This document shows, piece by piece, positions 26,330-35,024 of a stretch of DNA of 64,000 nucleotides. Below the pieces are notes generated by a model, which was given only the letters and a program-made list of their open reading frames with translations, made no database searches and was not told where the DNA came from. The position numbers and the translations under genes are program-made. Origin of the DNA: Planococcus versutus (GTDB lineage: Bacteria; Bacillota; Bacilli; Bacillales_A; Planococcaceae); assembly GCF_001186155.3 (NCBI RefSeq), contig NZ_CP016540.2, forward strand, positions 744,001 through 808,000, given 5' to 3'. The first letter of the stretch is position 1, and each line of letters opens with the position of its first letter.

Positions 26330-26428
26330 ATGGAAGCTACCTTTGCTTTTGTGCCTATGATTGTTCTCTCCGCCATCATCGTTGTGCTCATTATGTCTTA
26401 TTTCGTCTTTCATCGTTGGGCAAAATGA
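26330..26428 (+). CDS. 32-residue single-pass membrane peptide
   Basis: Short gene with a very strong ribosome site (AAAGGAGGAGGA) seven bases before the ATG. The peptide starts MEATFAFVPMIVLSA, has one hydrophobic helix (residues about 6-27) and ends FHRWAK. It stands alone between two good terminators, so it has its own transcript. I recognise no family; small subunits of transporters and membrane regulators look like this. Confidence 0.65.
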   Translation: MEATFAFVPMIVLSAIIVVLIMSYFVFHRWAK

Positions 26429-26432
26429 GTGC

Positions 26433-26481
26433 AAAAAAACGTCACACTTAGGGAATTCAATCCCAAGTGTGACGCTTTTTT
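26433..26481. terminator. Bidirectional terminator
   Basis: CGTCACACTT pairs with AAGTGTGACG, with an inner GGGA/TCCC pair; A-run before and T-run after. Shared by the small membrane peptide and the YjiH-family gene. Confidence 0.9.
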
Positions 26482-26482
26482 G

Positions 26483-27841
26483 TTACACAAACAAATGACC
26501 GAACAACACAAGAATCGGCAGCGTGATGATGGTACGTAATACAAAAATGACGGCCAGCTCCCAAAACTTAACGGGAATGTTCGAACGTAAAATTAAAATA
26601 CCAATCTCAGACATGTAAATGATTTGTGTTAAGGAAACTCCTGCAAGAACAAAGCGTGTCAGCTCACTATCAATACCGCTACCAAGTACAGCAGGTAAAA
26701 ACATATCTGCAAAACCGACTAAAAATGTTGGTGCGGCTTCAGCTGCTTCCGGTAAGCCAAACAGCGTGAGTACTGGAATTAACGGATAAGAAATAATTTT
26801 GAAAAGAGGTGTGTATTCTGCTACGATCAACGCGATGGTACCAAGAGCAATAACAAGAGGAATTAACGCTAACCAAATATCTAGCACTGTTTCAATTCCA
26901 AGTTGTACAAGTTTTTTCGGGCTTGCTGCGTTTTTCGCTTTGCGACGAGCTTCGTCAAAACCCCATTGCAAAAGTGGTGCATCTTCCGGAATGGTATCAT
27001 TGATTTGTTTCCCGACTGGTGCGTAATAAACATCTTTTTTAAGAGACAATGGTGGGATGCGTGGCATAATGATGGCGGCAATGAGACAAGCAACCGATAC
27101 CGACAAGTAAAAAGGGAAAAATAGATCTTGAATTTCAGCAACGGTGGCGACGACTAAACTAAAAGCAACAGAAGCAATCGAAAACGTTGTTGCAATGACA
27201 GATGCTTCACGTTCTGTGTAGTTGCCTTCATCGTATTGCTTCATGGTCACCAAGACTCCAACTGGAGCTGCACCCATCCATGATGCCATCGCATCGATTG
27301 ACGAACGGCCGGGTAAAGTAAAAACGGGGCGCATAAATTTATTAAGCAAAGTGCCCACAAATTCCATTAAACCAAATTCTACAAGTAGCGGTAGCAAAAT
27401 TCCCGCAAACAAGAACCATGTTAATAACACAGGCGCCAAATCAAAAAGAACAACGCCTCCTGTAGCTCTTGAAGAAATCACTTCAGGTCCAATTTCATAA
27501 AAGGTCATGATGCCAAATGCAAAAGCGAGCACACGAACGATTAAACCAAATGGTCCGTTAATAAACGTGGTCCGTAAAAATGACGAATGTTGAACGAAAG
27601 TTGGTTTTGTAATAGTGGCAAGTACACTAGCAAGTGCAGAAAATCCAAGTAAAAAAACAATAAATGCAGGAATCACATCGCCGAATGCTGTTAAGAGAAA
27701 AGAGGCTAAAATACCGACACCGATCGTAATTTCATCGTTATAAGAGATAGGACATAAGAATAACAATGCGCCGAGAATAGAAGGAATTAAAAACTTCCAA
27801 GTGTCGATGGGTTCAATTTTCTTTTTTTCGTTTTCGAGCAT
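26483..27841 (-). CDS. YjiH-family membrane protein with Gate domain
   Basis: 452-residue protein with about 11 helices and two nucleoside-recognition (Gate) regions, including GRSSIDAMASWMGAAPVGVL near residue 190 and the matching PTFLVGFADMFLPAVLGSG near 368. YjiH-family proteins are thought to be transporters, but the substrate is not established. AAGGAGG is 11 bases before the ATG, a long spacing. A 17-1-17 perfect palindrome lies 50 bases upstream. Confidence 0.8.
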   Translation of the reverse strand: MLENEKKKIEPIDTWKFLIPSILGALLFLCPISYNDEITIGVGILASFLLTAFGDVIPAFIVFLLGFSALASVLATITKPTFVQHSSFLRTTFINGPFGLIVRVLAFAFGIMTFYEIGPEVISSRATGGVVLFDLAPVLLTWFLFAGILLPLLVEFGLMEFVGTLLNKFMRPVFTLPGRSSIDAMASWMGAAPVGVLVTMKQYDEGNYTEREASVIATTFSIASVAFSLVVATVAEIQDLFFPFYLSVSVACLIAAIIMPRIPPLSLKKDVYYAPVGKQINDTIPEDAPLLQWGFDEARRKAKNAASPKKLVQLGIETVLDIWLALIPLVIALGTIALIVAEYTPLFKIISYPLIPVLTLFGLPEAAEAAPTFLVGFADMFLPAVLGSGIDSELTRFVLAGVSLTQIIYMSEIGILILRSNIPVKFWELAVIFVLRTIITLPILVLFGHLFV

Positions 27842-27890
27842 AATTTATAATTCCTCCTTTACATAGTGAGTAGTCAAAAATAGCATTTTG

Positions 27891-27925
27891 TATTTAATCA
27901 TGTATAGACTATACATGATTAAATA
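27891..27925. promoter_or_regulatory. Perfect 17-1-17 palindrome, probable operator
   Basis: TATTTAATCATGTATAG and its exact reverse complement flank a single A. The centre TGTATAGACTATACA resembles operators of GntR-type regulators. It lies upstream of the leftward YjiH-family gene. No regulator gene is adjacent, so the binding protein is encoded elsewhere. Confidence 0.7.
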
Positions 27926-28087
27926 ATCGAGTGACAAGAAAATAAAAAAATTTTTAGTTAAATCGAATTTTTTTACTTATTTTTATAGGCTAAGTATATT
28001 GTTGTGAACAAAATTACAATAATAGTAGTTTAAAAGTATTATGAAGAGAAATGCATATTCATAAAAATTTCCGAGTATAAAATACAC

Positions 28088-28112
28088 GTTTAAATAACTT
28101 GATAGAGGGAAA
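28088..28112 (+). promoter_or_regulatory. Sigma-B-type promoter of the stress protein gene
   Basis: GTTTAA (28088-28093), 13-base spacer, GGGAAA (28107-28112): a close match to the sigma-B consensus GTTTAA-N12-15-GGGWAW, about 40 bases before the start codon. Confidence 0.75.
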
Positions 28113-28151
28113 TATCGTCAGTACAGCTAGATTATTTAGGAGGAAAAAAAC

Positions 28152-28640
28152 ATGGTAGACAATCAGCAATCAATCAAAACAGTAAATGACTTAATAAAAG
28201 ATATCAAAGTAGCGATGTTTACGACGATTTCTTCAGACAACAAAATTATTTCACGTCCAATGCAAACGCAAGAAGTAGAATTTGATGGAGAGCTGTGGTT
28301 TTTAACGAAAAAAGACACAGAGAAGTATCAAGAAATTGCCAGCAATCCTAACGTTAACTTAGCCTATGCAGGGAAATCCTATGTTTCTATCAGCGGAACT
28401 GCTGAATTTATTGAAGACATGAATAAGAAAAAGGAATACTGGAACCCGATTTTTGATAAAGTGTTAGATACTAGTTATGACGATCCCAATGTCGTATTGA
28501 TCAAAGTAGATGCAGAATCAGCAGAGTATTGGGATTCGGGGAATACGTTAAAGTCAGTTAAAACGTTAGTAAAAAAACTGACAAACAATGAAACAAACAA
28601 AGATGAGAAAGAAATAAATGATACGGTAGATTTTAACTAA
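28152..28640 (+). CDS. General stress protein, pyridoxamine phosphate oxidase-like (GSP26/YdaG family)
   Basis: 162 residues with the split-barrel fold of flavin-binding pyridoxamine oxidase-like proteins: VAMFTTISSDNKIISRPMQTQEVEFDGELWFLT, then NPNVNLAYAG and YVSISGTAEF. The family includes B. subtilis YdaG, a sigma-B stress protein, and the promoter here is also of sigma-B type. The Lys/Glu/Asn-rich C-terminal tail is variable. AGGAGG before the ATG. Enzymatic activity unknown; FMN or F420 binding is possible. Confidence 0.85.
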   Translation: MVDNQQSIKTVNDLIKDIKVAMFTTISSDNKIISRPMQTQEVEFDGELWFLTKKDTEKYQEIASNPNVNLAYAGKSYVSISGTAEFIEDMNKKKEYWNPIFDKVLDTSYDDPNVVLIKVDAESAEYWDSGNTLKSVKTLVKKLTNNETNKDEKEINDTVDFN

Positions 28641-28655
28641 AGCTATACGCATATT

Positions 28656-28693
28656 AAAAAGCTCACAGACCAAAGTTGTCTGTGAGCTTTTTT
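28656..28693. terminator. Bidirectional terminator
   Basis: AAAAAGCTCACAGAC pairs perfectly with GTCTGTGAGCTTTTT. Shared by the stress protein gene and the SLH gene. Confidence 0.92.
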
Positions 28694-28753
28694 CTGCTTT
28701 TGAGCGTGTATATAGCAGGCAATTTTTAGTGGAGTTTGTTTCTATTTCAGTTT

Positions 28754-29833
28754 TTACTCTACAGCAATCAATTCTTTTGTCACAGTACCATCTGAATCGA
28801 CTGACTTTACTTCGCCAAAACCTTTAACCATATAGTAGGTATGACCGATTTCTGAAAACTCGGGATTTGCTACGACTGTCACTTCTACAGCATTCGTAAA
28901 CGTTTTATACGGTGTTTTTACAGTGACGCCTGTATTGGTAATCTTACGAGGAGCTGTATCCATCATATCGGTATACCATGCTTGACCAACTTTTACAGGA
29001 TACACTAGCTCAGTGTATGATTCTGAATAAGGCATACCAAATGTATACTGATCGTAAGTCTCCAATTCCAACGAATCTATCAACATGGACTCTTCTTTAT
29101 TGGTGATGGTCCACACAAAACCTAAAGGCAATCCAGCGCGCTGAGGCACGTAATTATAGACATGACGTTCAATACCATATTCTGTATCGTACACATAGTC
29201 TTTTGTTTTATCTCTCAAATACGATTGTGCAATTGTTGCACTGTTTTTAAATTTCGGTTCAAGACCACGTGCTAAAAATGCGGAAAATTGACCACGAGTT
29301 ACTTTGGTGTTGGGACGGAATGTTTTGTTTGGATAACCGTTGGTAATATTCGCTGCTACTATTTTCTGGACGGGTTCATAAACAGCCATGTTAGGTTTTA
29401 AATCTGTAAAGTTTGTTTCAGCACGAAACGGCACAATAAATAATCTGGATAAGAGAAACGCCATTTCTGCTCGTGTAATGGTGTTGTTTGGACGGTACGT
29501 ACCATCCGGATAACCTGTAATTAATTTTGCTTTAGCTGCGGCTGCAATGGAACCGCTTGCTTTGTGAGAAGCGGGTACATCTGAAAATCCTGTTTTTTGT
29601 TGTTTGCTATCAAATCTTTTTAAACGCCCAATCATAATCACGGCTTCTGCACGAGTTACTTCTTTCTCAGGTCGCATCGTACCATCAGGATAGCCTCGTA
29701 AAATGTCTCGCTTTATCAAGTAATTGATTTCATCGTAAAAGGAATGTGATGCTGGAACATCTGAGGCTGCAGCAACAGGAAGAGCTAGAGACAAAACCAA
29801 TAAGAAACTGAGTACGATTGATAATTTCTTCAA
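28754..29833 (-). CDS. S-layer homology (SLH) domain surface protein
   Basis: 359-residue secreted protein. A signal peptide (MKKLSIVLS through LPVAAA) is followed by three SLH repeats with the usual GYPDGTxRPxxxxTRAE cores (GYPDGTMRPEKEVTRAE, GYPDGTYRPNNTITRAEMA, GYPNKTFRPNTKVTRGQFS). SLH domains bind pyruvylated secondary wall polymer, so the protein is held on the cell wall. The C-terminal 160 residues are a beta-rich domain I do not recognise. TTG 29833 is chosen because AAGGAGTGAG is eight bases upstream; the frame is open further but without a better site. Confidence 0.85.
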   Translation of the reverse strand: MKKLSIVLSFLLVLSLALPVAAASDVPASHSFYDEINYLIKRDILRGYPDGTMRPEKEVTRAEAVIMIGRLKRFDSKQQKTGFSDVPASHKASGSIAAAAKAKLITGYPDGTYRPNNTITRAEMAFLLSRLFIVPFRAETNFTDLKPNMAVYEPVQKIVAANITNGYPNKTFRPNTKVTRGQFSAFLARGLEPKFKNSATIAQSYLRDKTKDYVYDTEYGIERHVYNYVPQRAGLPLGFVWTITNKEESMLIDSLELETYDQYTFGMPYSESYTELVYPVKVGQAWYTDMMDTAPRKITNTGVTVKTPYKTFTNAVEVTVVANPEFSEIGHTYYMVKGFGEVKSVDSDGTVTKELIAVE

Positions 29834-30217
29834 AACACTCACTCCTTCACAGTTCAATTCACAGACTGTGGCACCGGAAAACCTTTCAATTAAAATGGAT
29901 GAGGTAACGTTACTTTCAATATACGCTACTTATTATAGAATTGACAGATAATTCATTTGATTTAACATAAATATAGAAAGTTAAAAAACTTTCTTTTTTA
30001 AAAATTTTTTTATGAAAAATACATAAGTACTGATTTGTTAGCAATGATAGCGTTTTCTTTTTTAAAATTACTCTATAAAAAGATTTAGAGCCTTAGGAGA
30101 TAGACAATATCCATTTGCACTAGGCCAAGACAGTTTGTATAATAGAAGATAAATATTAAAAAAAGTGAATAATTATTCAAGGATAATGTGTTTTCGTAAA
30201 GAGAGGATTGAAAGCGA
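29834..30217. other. Divergent intergenic region between the SLH gene and gdhA
   Basis: 384 AT-rich bases. The gdhA promoter lies at 30115-30143. TTGACA at 29941 on the plus strand has only a poor -10 box (AACATA). I see no gene or stable hairpin in the rest. Confidence 0.5.
30115..30143 (+). promoter_or_regulatory. Sigma-A promoter of gdhA
   Basis: TTGCAC (30115-30120), 17-base spacer, TATAAT (30138-30143), about 75 bases before the start codon. Confidence 0.75.
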
Positions 30218-31600
30218 TTGAAATCTGCACATCAAGAAAATCCAATAAAGCAACAATCATCTTATGAATATATACAAGCTGTCCATAAAAAAATTAAAGA
30301 GCGAAACTTAGGACAATCTGAGTTTTTGCAGGCAACTTGGGAAGTGTTTGATTCGTTAAAGCCAGTATTTGAACAGCATCCAGAATATGTAGAACAAGGT
30401 ATTTTAGAACGCATCTCAGAACCAGAACGATTTATCGAATTCCGAGTAACGTGGGAAGACGATGAAGGAACTGTACATGTTAACCGTGGATATCGGGTTC
30501 AATTTAATAGCACGCTTGGTCCTTTTAAAGGTGGATTGCGGTTTCATCCCACGCTAACAGGCAGTGTTGTAAAGTTTCTTGGATTTGAACAGATTTTTAA
30601 AAATGCGTTGACGGGCTTGCCAATTGGTGGCGGTAAAGGGGGATCAGACTTTGATCCGAAAGGAAAGTCTGATCGTGAAATCATGCGCTTTTGCCAAAGT
30701 TTTATGACAGAGCTAAGTCGTCATATTGGTCCAGACATCGACGTTCCAGCAGGAGATATTGGAGTTGGTAAACGTGAAATTGGCTATATGTTTGGTCAGT
30801 ATAAGCGATTAAAAAACGTCTCAGAAGCCGGTGTTTTTACAGGGAAAAATCCCGATAATGGCGGAAGTCTGATTCGGAAAGAAGCAACAGGCTACGGAAC
30901 GGTTTACTTTGTTGAAGAAATGCTAAAAGATCAAGGACATTCATTTAAAGATAGCAGAGTTATTGTTTCAGGTTCTGGAAATGTATCGATTTATGCGATG
31001 GAAAAAGCCATTGAGTTTGGTGCAACAGTTGTTGCCTGCAGTGACTCTGAAGGGTTTGTTTACGACCCGGATGGCATCGATGTAGAAACCGTTAAGCAAT
31101 TAAAAGAAGTCGAAAGAAAACGGATTTATCATTACCTAGAACATCATCCTAAAGCTCAGTACGGCAATGAAAAATCAGATATATGGAAAATTAAATGTGA
31201 TATTGCCTTGCCTTGTGCCACACAAAACGAAATTGACAGAGAAAGTGCACAAGCTATGGTTGAGAACTTGGTAAAAGCGGTTGGAGAAGGCGCTAATATG
31301 CCTTGTACAGAAGAAGCAATACGTGTACTAACAAATAATGGTGTATTATTCGCGCCAGCTAAAGCAGCGAATGCGGGTGGAGTTGCTGTTTCAGCAATGG
31401 AAATGTCTCAAAACAGCATGCGTTACGCTTGGTCATCTGAAGAAGTAGATGAAAAGCTATTACAAGTTATGACAACTATTTATAAAACGTGTACAGATAC
31501 AGCTGAGCAATATGGGTCACCAGGCAATTTGATTATCGGTGCCAATATCGCAGGCTTCAAAAAAATCGCAGACGCAATGGTCAGCCATGGCTTAAATTAA
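30218..31600 (+). CDS. gdhA: NADP-type glutamate dehydrogenase
   Basis: 460 residues, the length of hexameric NADP-dependent glutamate dehydrogenases, which make glutamate from 2-oxoglutarate and ammonia in the cytoplasm. Substrate-site motifs GPFKGGLRFHPT and the catalytic Lys in LPIGGGKGGSDFDPKGKSD (about residues 135-153) are present, as is the nucleotide motif GSGNVSIYA near 250. The TTG start (KSAHQEN) has only a distant GAGAGGA. Single-gene unit with its own promoter and terminator. Confidence 0.93.
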   Translation: MKSAHQENPIKQQSSYEYIQAVHKKIKERNLGQSEFLQATWEVFDSLKPVFEQHPEYVEQGILERISEPERFIEFRVTWEDDEGTVHVNRGYRVQFNSTLGPFKGGLRFHPTLTGSVVKFLGFEQIFKNALTGLPIGGGKGGSDFDPKGKSDREIMRFCQSFMTELSRHIGPDIDVPAGDIGVGKREIGYMFGQYKRLKNVSEAGVFTGKNPDNGGSLIRKEATGYGTVYFVEEMLKDQGHSFKDSRVIVSGSGNVSIYAMEKAIEFGATVVACSDSEGFVYDPDGIDVETVKQLKEVERKRIYHYLEHHPKAQYGNEKSDIWKIKCDIALPCATQNEIDRESAQAMVENLVKAVGEGANMPCTEEAIRVLTNNGVLFAPAKAANAGGVAVSAMEMSQNSMRYAWSSEEVDEKLLQVMTTIYKTCTDTAEQYGSPGNLIIGANIAGFKKIADAMVSHGLN

Positions 31601-31620
31601 GCGTTTGAACAAAAGATGAG

Positions 31621-31662
31621 AAAAGTCGTTTCTAGTAAAGTGTTTACTAGAGCGACTTTTTT
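31621..31662 (+). terminator. Terminator of gdhA
   Basis: AAAAGTCG then TCTAGTAAA pairs with TTTACTAGA and CGACTTTT across GTG, followed by TT. Confidence 0.9.
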
Positions 31663-31737
31663 GATGTGTTAGAGGTTTATTAATCGAATCGTTTCGCTTA
31701 GAGTTAGGATAAGAAGAGTTTGCAAAGGATGAGTTCA

Positions 31738-32694
31738 GTGAAAGAGTTTGCCACACACGCCGAGCAGTTAGAAATGCTCGAACAACGAGGTTTGAATGTA
31801 CTAAACAAAGCGGCTGCCGAGCGAATTTTATCGCAAGAAAATTATTATGCATTAATTGATAGCTATAAAGAGCCGTTTCTTGAACGGGACGAAAAGCTTA
31901 ATCCCTACGGCCTTGAATGTTTTGAAAGTGGAACAGAATTTGGTCATATTTATGCACTTCATCGCTTTGACCGAAAGTTACGATTGTTGTTACTGAATGA
32001 ATTGCTAAAGTTCGAAAAAAATATAAAATCGAAAGCTGCTTATCGTTTTTCTGAAAAGTTCAAGAATAGTGGGAGTTTTCTAGAGCCAGGCAATTACAGT
32101 TTAAATATTCATCATCACCACGAGCGTGATCGCATCATTTCAACGCTCGCTAATTTGATAAAAAGTCATAAAAAATGTGACAAAGTAAAATATCCTGCGA
32201 TACGGGAATTTTATGATAAGCACAAGAGTGTACCACTCCAGGTACTTGTAAATTTTTTATCGCTTGGGCAGATTACACATTTCTACGCTGTGATTGATGA
32301 ACCGTTACGCGATCAGATTGCCAATGATTTTGCTGAGGAATATAGTGAAGAGCATCAAAAGATATTTTTACGTGCGAGTGAAGTTGATGCTATTTTGAAG
32401 ATTGTTTTTCCTTATCGCAATAAATCTGCACATGAAGAAGTTCTTTACCGTTTTCATCTTACGCATCCCGTAGAACTAGAAGATTTAGAAACTCGGTTAG
32501 CAATGGCAAAAGGAAGTCTAAGTGGGGCAACGGTTTATTCTGTTCAATGTTTATTGAAACTAGTATTGGGAAAAAGAGATTACGAAAACTTCTCGGTTGA
32601 ATTAATCGAGCTAATTAAAGAACTTGAAAAAAAGATTCAAAAACGAGCATTTGTAAAAATCATACAAGATATCGGATTTAATGGATTTAACTGA
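31738..32694 (+). CDS. Abi family protein (AbiD/F type) with HEPN RNase motif
   Basis: 318-residue helical protein of the Abi_2 family, linked to phage abortive infection. N-terminal features fit the family (EQLEMLEQRGLNV, QENYYALIDSYKEPFL, YALHRFDRKLRLLLLNELL). The C-terminal part has R227-NKSA-H232, an Rx4H motif of the HEPN ribonuclease type also seen in AbiF and, by descent, in Cas13. It should cut RNA when activated, killing or stalling infected cells. GTG 31738 is preferred (AAAGGA eight bases upstream) over ATG 31729 and TTG 31720. No partner gene or antitoxin is adjacent. Confidence 0.82.
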   Translation: MKEFATHAEQLEMLEQRGLNVLNKAAAERILSQENYYALIDSYKEPFLERDEKLNPYGLECFESGTEFGHIYALHRFDRKLRLLLLNELLKFEKNIKSKAAYRFSEKFKNSGSFLEPGNYSLNIHHHHERDRIISTLANLIKSHKKCDKVKYPAIREFYDKHKSVPLQVLVNFLSLGQITHFYAVIDEPLRDQIANDFAEEYSEEHQKIFLRASEVDAILKIVFPYRNKSAHEEVLYRFHLTHPVELEDLETRLAMAKGSLSGATVYSVQCLLKLVLGKRDYENFSVELIELIKELEKKIQKRAFVKIIQDIGFNGFN

Positions 32695-32727
32695 ACATAA
32701 ATCTTGTTTTCCAAGGAGTGTGTTTCG

Positions 32728-32901
32728 ATGAAGTATGTGACATTGCTAAGAGGAGTTAATGTAGATGCTATCTTATGGTCTGTAGATAAAAAGCAAATTA
32801 CCAAAAGTGGAATGTCAAAAATTAGTAGAACGACTCTTTATAGACGTATCACCATTCGCAATGTCAACACTGTGCGAAAAGTTTGGTCGTTGTTACAATA
32901 A
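32728..32901 (+). pseudogene. DUF1697 gene with large in-frame internal deletion
   Basis: 57 codons. The first 12 residues (MKYVTLLRGVNV) are the conserved start of DUF1697 proteins, and the remainder (DAILWSVDKKQITKSGMSKI ... LYRRITIRNVNTVRK) is the conserved end. Normal members have about 180 residues, so roughly 120 codons are missing from the middle with the frame kept. AAGGAGTG still precedes the ATG, so a peptide may be made, but it cannot fold as a full domain. Confidence 0.75.
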
Positions 32902-32902
32902 C

Positions 32903-32944
32903 AAAAAGTACCGTCCTTTTATATTTAAAGAACGGTACTTTTTA
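32903..32944. terminator. Bidirectional terminator
   Basis: AAAAAGTACCGT pairs with ACGGTACTTTTT. Shared by the DUF1697 remnant and the leftward mug gene. Confidence 0.9.
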
Positions 32945-33448
32945 TGTGTATGCGTTTAAGCCACTATAAACTTCGATAATATCATCTAGCTTTATCCGAA
33001 CGAGACCACTTGAAGACGGTGCGACGTACTCAACAATACCTGACACAACTGGCTCTTTTTGCACACCCCAAGAAACTGTTTTTCGTTTACTAAATTGTTG
33101 ATATACTCCTTTGCCAACAAAACATACAGCTCTTGGACGAATTTGTTGGATTTTTTCTTTTAACAATTGCGCTCCTTCTGCATATTCTTCTTTAGAAAGA
33201 TCCGCTGCTTTTTTCGTTGGTCGTGAAACGATATTCGTTAATCCAAATCCAAGAGCTAGCAATTCGATGTTTTCTTCAGGAAGGTATTTTCGAGGAGTTA
33301 ATCCCGCTTGATAAAGAATTTTCCAAAACCGATTGGTCGGATTGGCGTAATGAAAACCAGTTTCAGAAGAGCGGATACTTGGATTAAAACCGACGAATAA
33401 AATTTTTAACTCTTTTTTCAAATGATCAGGAATCGGTTCTAAATGCAA
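32942..33448 (-). CDS. mug: G/U mismatch-specific uracil-DNA glycosylase (Mug/TDG family)
   Basis: 168 residues, usual Mug length. The active-site motif FVGFNPSIRSSETGFHYANP contains the Asn that positions the water, followed by NRFWKILYQAGLTP; the C-terminal helix-insertion loop is VAPSSSG. It removes uracil or ethenocytosine opposite G for base-excision repair. TTG start with AAGGAG ten bases upstream. Probably co-transcribed with the TM2 gene upstream (15-base gap). Confidence 0.9.
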   Translation of the reverse strand: MHLEPIPDHLKKELKILFVGFNPSIRSSETGFHYANPTNRFWKILYQAGLTPRKYLPEENIELLALGFGLTNIVSRPTKKAADLSKEEYAEGAQLLKEKIQQIRPRAVCFVGKGVYQQFSKRKTVSWGVQKEPVVSGIVEYVAPSSSGLVRIKLDDIIEVYSGLNAYT

Positions 33449-33463
33449 AATAAAACAACTCCT

Positions 33464-33670
33464 TTAACCTCTGCCGTGTTTTTCCTGAAAGCTTTCTTCA
33501 GATTGTAGCAAGTATAAAATCCCTTCAATTACCCCAATAACTGCAGGGATTCCTGTCCAAAAGAAGAGCAAATACAAAATGCCCATTCCTGGTTTTCCTA
33601 AATAAAATTTATGTGCGCCAAAATCGCCAAGGAAAATGGCGAGTAAGCTGGCTGCTAATTTACTTTTCAC
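33464..33670 (-). CDS. TM2 domain protein
   Basis: 68 residues: two membrane helices and the TM2 core (LAIFLGDFGAHKFYLGKPGMGILYLL, then IPAVIGVIEGILYL). TM2 proteins are small membrane proteins of unclear role. GTG start with AAGGA nine bases upstream. Sits between a transporter gene and mug on the same strand. Confidence 0.85.
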   Translation of the reverse strand: MKSKLAASLLAIFLGDFGAHKFYLGKPGMGILYLLFFWTGIPAVIGVIEGILYLLQSEESFQEKHGRG

Positions 33671-33737
33671 TTGTCATCATCCTTTCATTGCTTTCTCTAA
33701 TTTGTATTCCCTAATTTCACAAAGCTAATACGATTTT

Positions 33738-34805
33738 TTATAAACGACGAGTCTCGATTCGTTGCGCTCGATAAAAAGTGATAGTACGAATATACACATG
33801 ATGAAGAAGTCCCCCAAAAACAGCCAGCCAAGTAAGCAAAGCAACATAAAACATAACGCGCGGAATGGCTTTGAGAAATGGAACATCTAACGCGACGGCA
33901 AGTTTCCACGTACTCGTTGTGTACATTGCTAACGGAAACACCATAGCCCACCATTGCGGCCCGTAATCGAGGGGGTAGCGATGATAGACATGACGCCAGA
34001 AAACCAAAATGAATAGCAACGGAATCCACCACGTACCAGCTGCCCAAAAAAACAACGTAAAACCTTTTAAAAATGGTCGGATTTCTACTAAAAATGACCA
34101 ATAAGTAGCATTCAAAATCAATGTGGCACCGGCTAAGCTGGTAATTGCGACAGCACCCATATTAATCCAATAAGGAGGTGTCATTGCAGTAAAATCGAGT
34201 TTCAAAAATGTAAATCGATAAAAAATTAACGTAATGATGTTTAAATACAACATGCATCCAAGAAAGTACATACAGACAGTGAAAAATAATACCACGTCGC
34301 GTCCGCTAGAAAGATATGGAACGAGAAGTGTCCCTAAAATCGAAATCGACTGTGTTGCTACTGCCGCGATTAGCCAAGCTCCATTTATGCCTTCTTCTAA
34401 TGTTGGCGTATTTTTTGCGACCGTCACCGCTGTAAAAAAAGTATACATAACGATAACCCAAAGGAATATACCGAGTCCCCACAAGTATAAAGCCGCTGTA
34501 TACGACTGTGCGACAATGATCAACTGGCTTCCTAATACACAAGTTCCAGCGACTGTAGTAAAAAATCCGGAGCCAATTGTATGGCTAGTCAAATCAGCAA
34601 AAATCTGTTTTGAATTTCGAACTAGACGAATCAATGTCAAAATCCACAGGATAATAAAAGCTGCAATATTCAAGTAAAGAAACGCATCAGCAAGTACTCT
34701 CATGCCAAGTAAAAAGGCACTGATTGATAAAGCGCCAGTGGCCATAATAAAAGCAAAATAAGACGGAAACAAAGTTTCAGCCAGTTCTTTAATAAATTTG
34801 ATCAT
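33738..34805 (-). CDS. TehA/SLAC1-family transporter (TDT family)
   Basis: 355-residue membrane protein with ten helices and the TDT opening AETLFPSYFAFIMATGALSIS. Family members include tellurite-resistance protein TehA, plant anion channel SLAC1 and malate exporters, so it probably moves a small anion such as malate, sulfite or nitrate. AGAGGTG precedes the ATG. Substrate not readable from sequence. Confidence 0.8.
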   Translation of the reverse strand: MIKFIKELAETLFPSYFAFIMATGALSISAFLLGMRVLADAFLYLNIAAFIILWILTLIRLVRNSKQIFADLTSHTIGSGFFTTVAGTCVLGSQLIIVAQSYTAALYLWGLGIFLWVIVMYTFFTAVTVAKNTPTLEEGINGAWLIAAVATQSISILGTLLVPYLSSGRDVVLFFTVCMYFLGCMLYLNIITLIFYRFTFLKLDFTAMTPPYWINMGAVAITSLAGATLILNATYWSFLVEIRPFLKGFTLFFWAAGTWWIPLLFILVFWRHVYHRYPLDYGPQWWAMVFPLAMYTTSTWKLAVALDVPFLKAIPRVMFYVALLTWLAVFGGLLHHVYIRTITFYRAQRIETRRL

Positions 34806-35024
34806 TTTTTCACCTCTTTCGTAATTTATGAATTAGTATTCCAAGAGAATGGACGTTCTATTAATTATATCATTTATGTAAGTTCAAATAATGGACAAAA
34901 AAGTGAGTAAAATAGGTAGGTATTCTGAATTTATTCTGATACACTATCACCTTGTAATAAGTTTTTATTGAATGTTGCTGGAATTAGAGAGAAGTCTGTC
35001 TAAAGTCTTTGTGAGGGATTAGTT

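Larger units (their letters stand above)
27842..28151. other. Divergent intergenic region
   Basis: 310 AT-rich bases between the YjiH-family gene and the stress protein gene. It holds a 35-base palindrome (27891-27925), an imperfect dyad TTGTGAACAAAATTACAA (28002-28019) that weakly resembles Rex or Fnr sites, and a sigma-B-type promoter (28088-28112). Confidence 0.6.
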
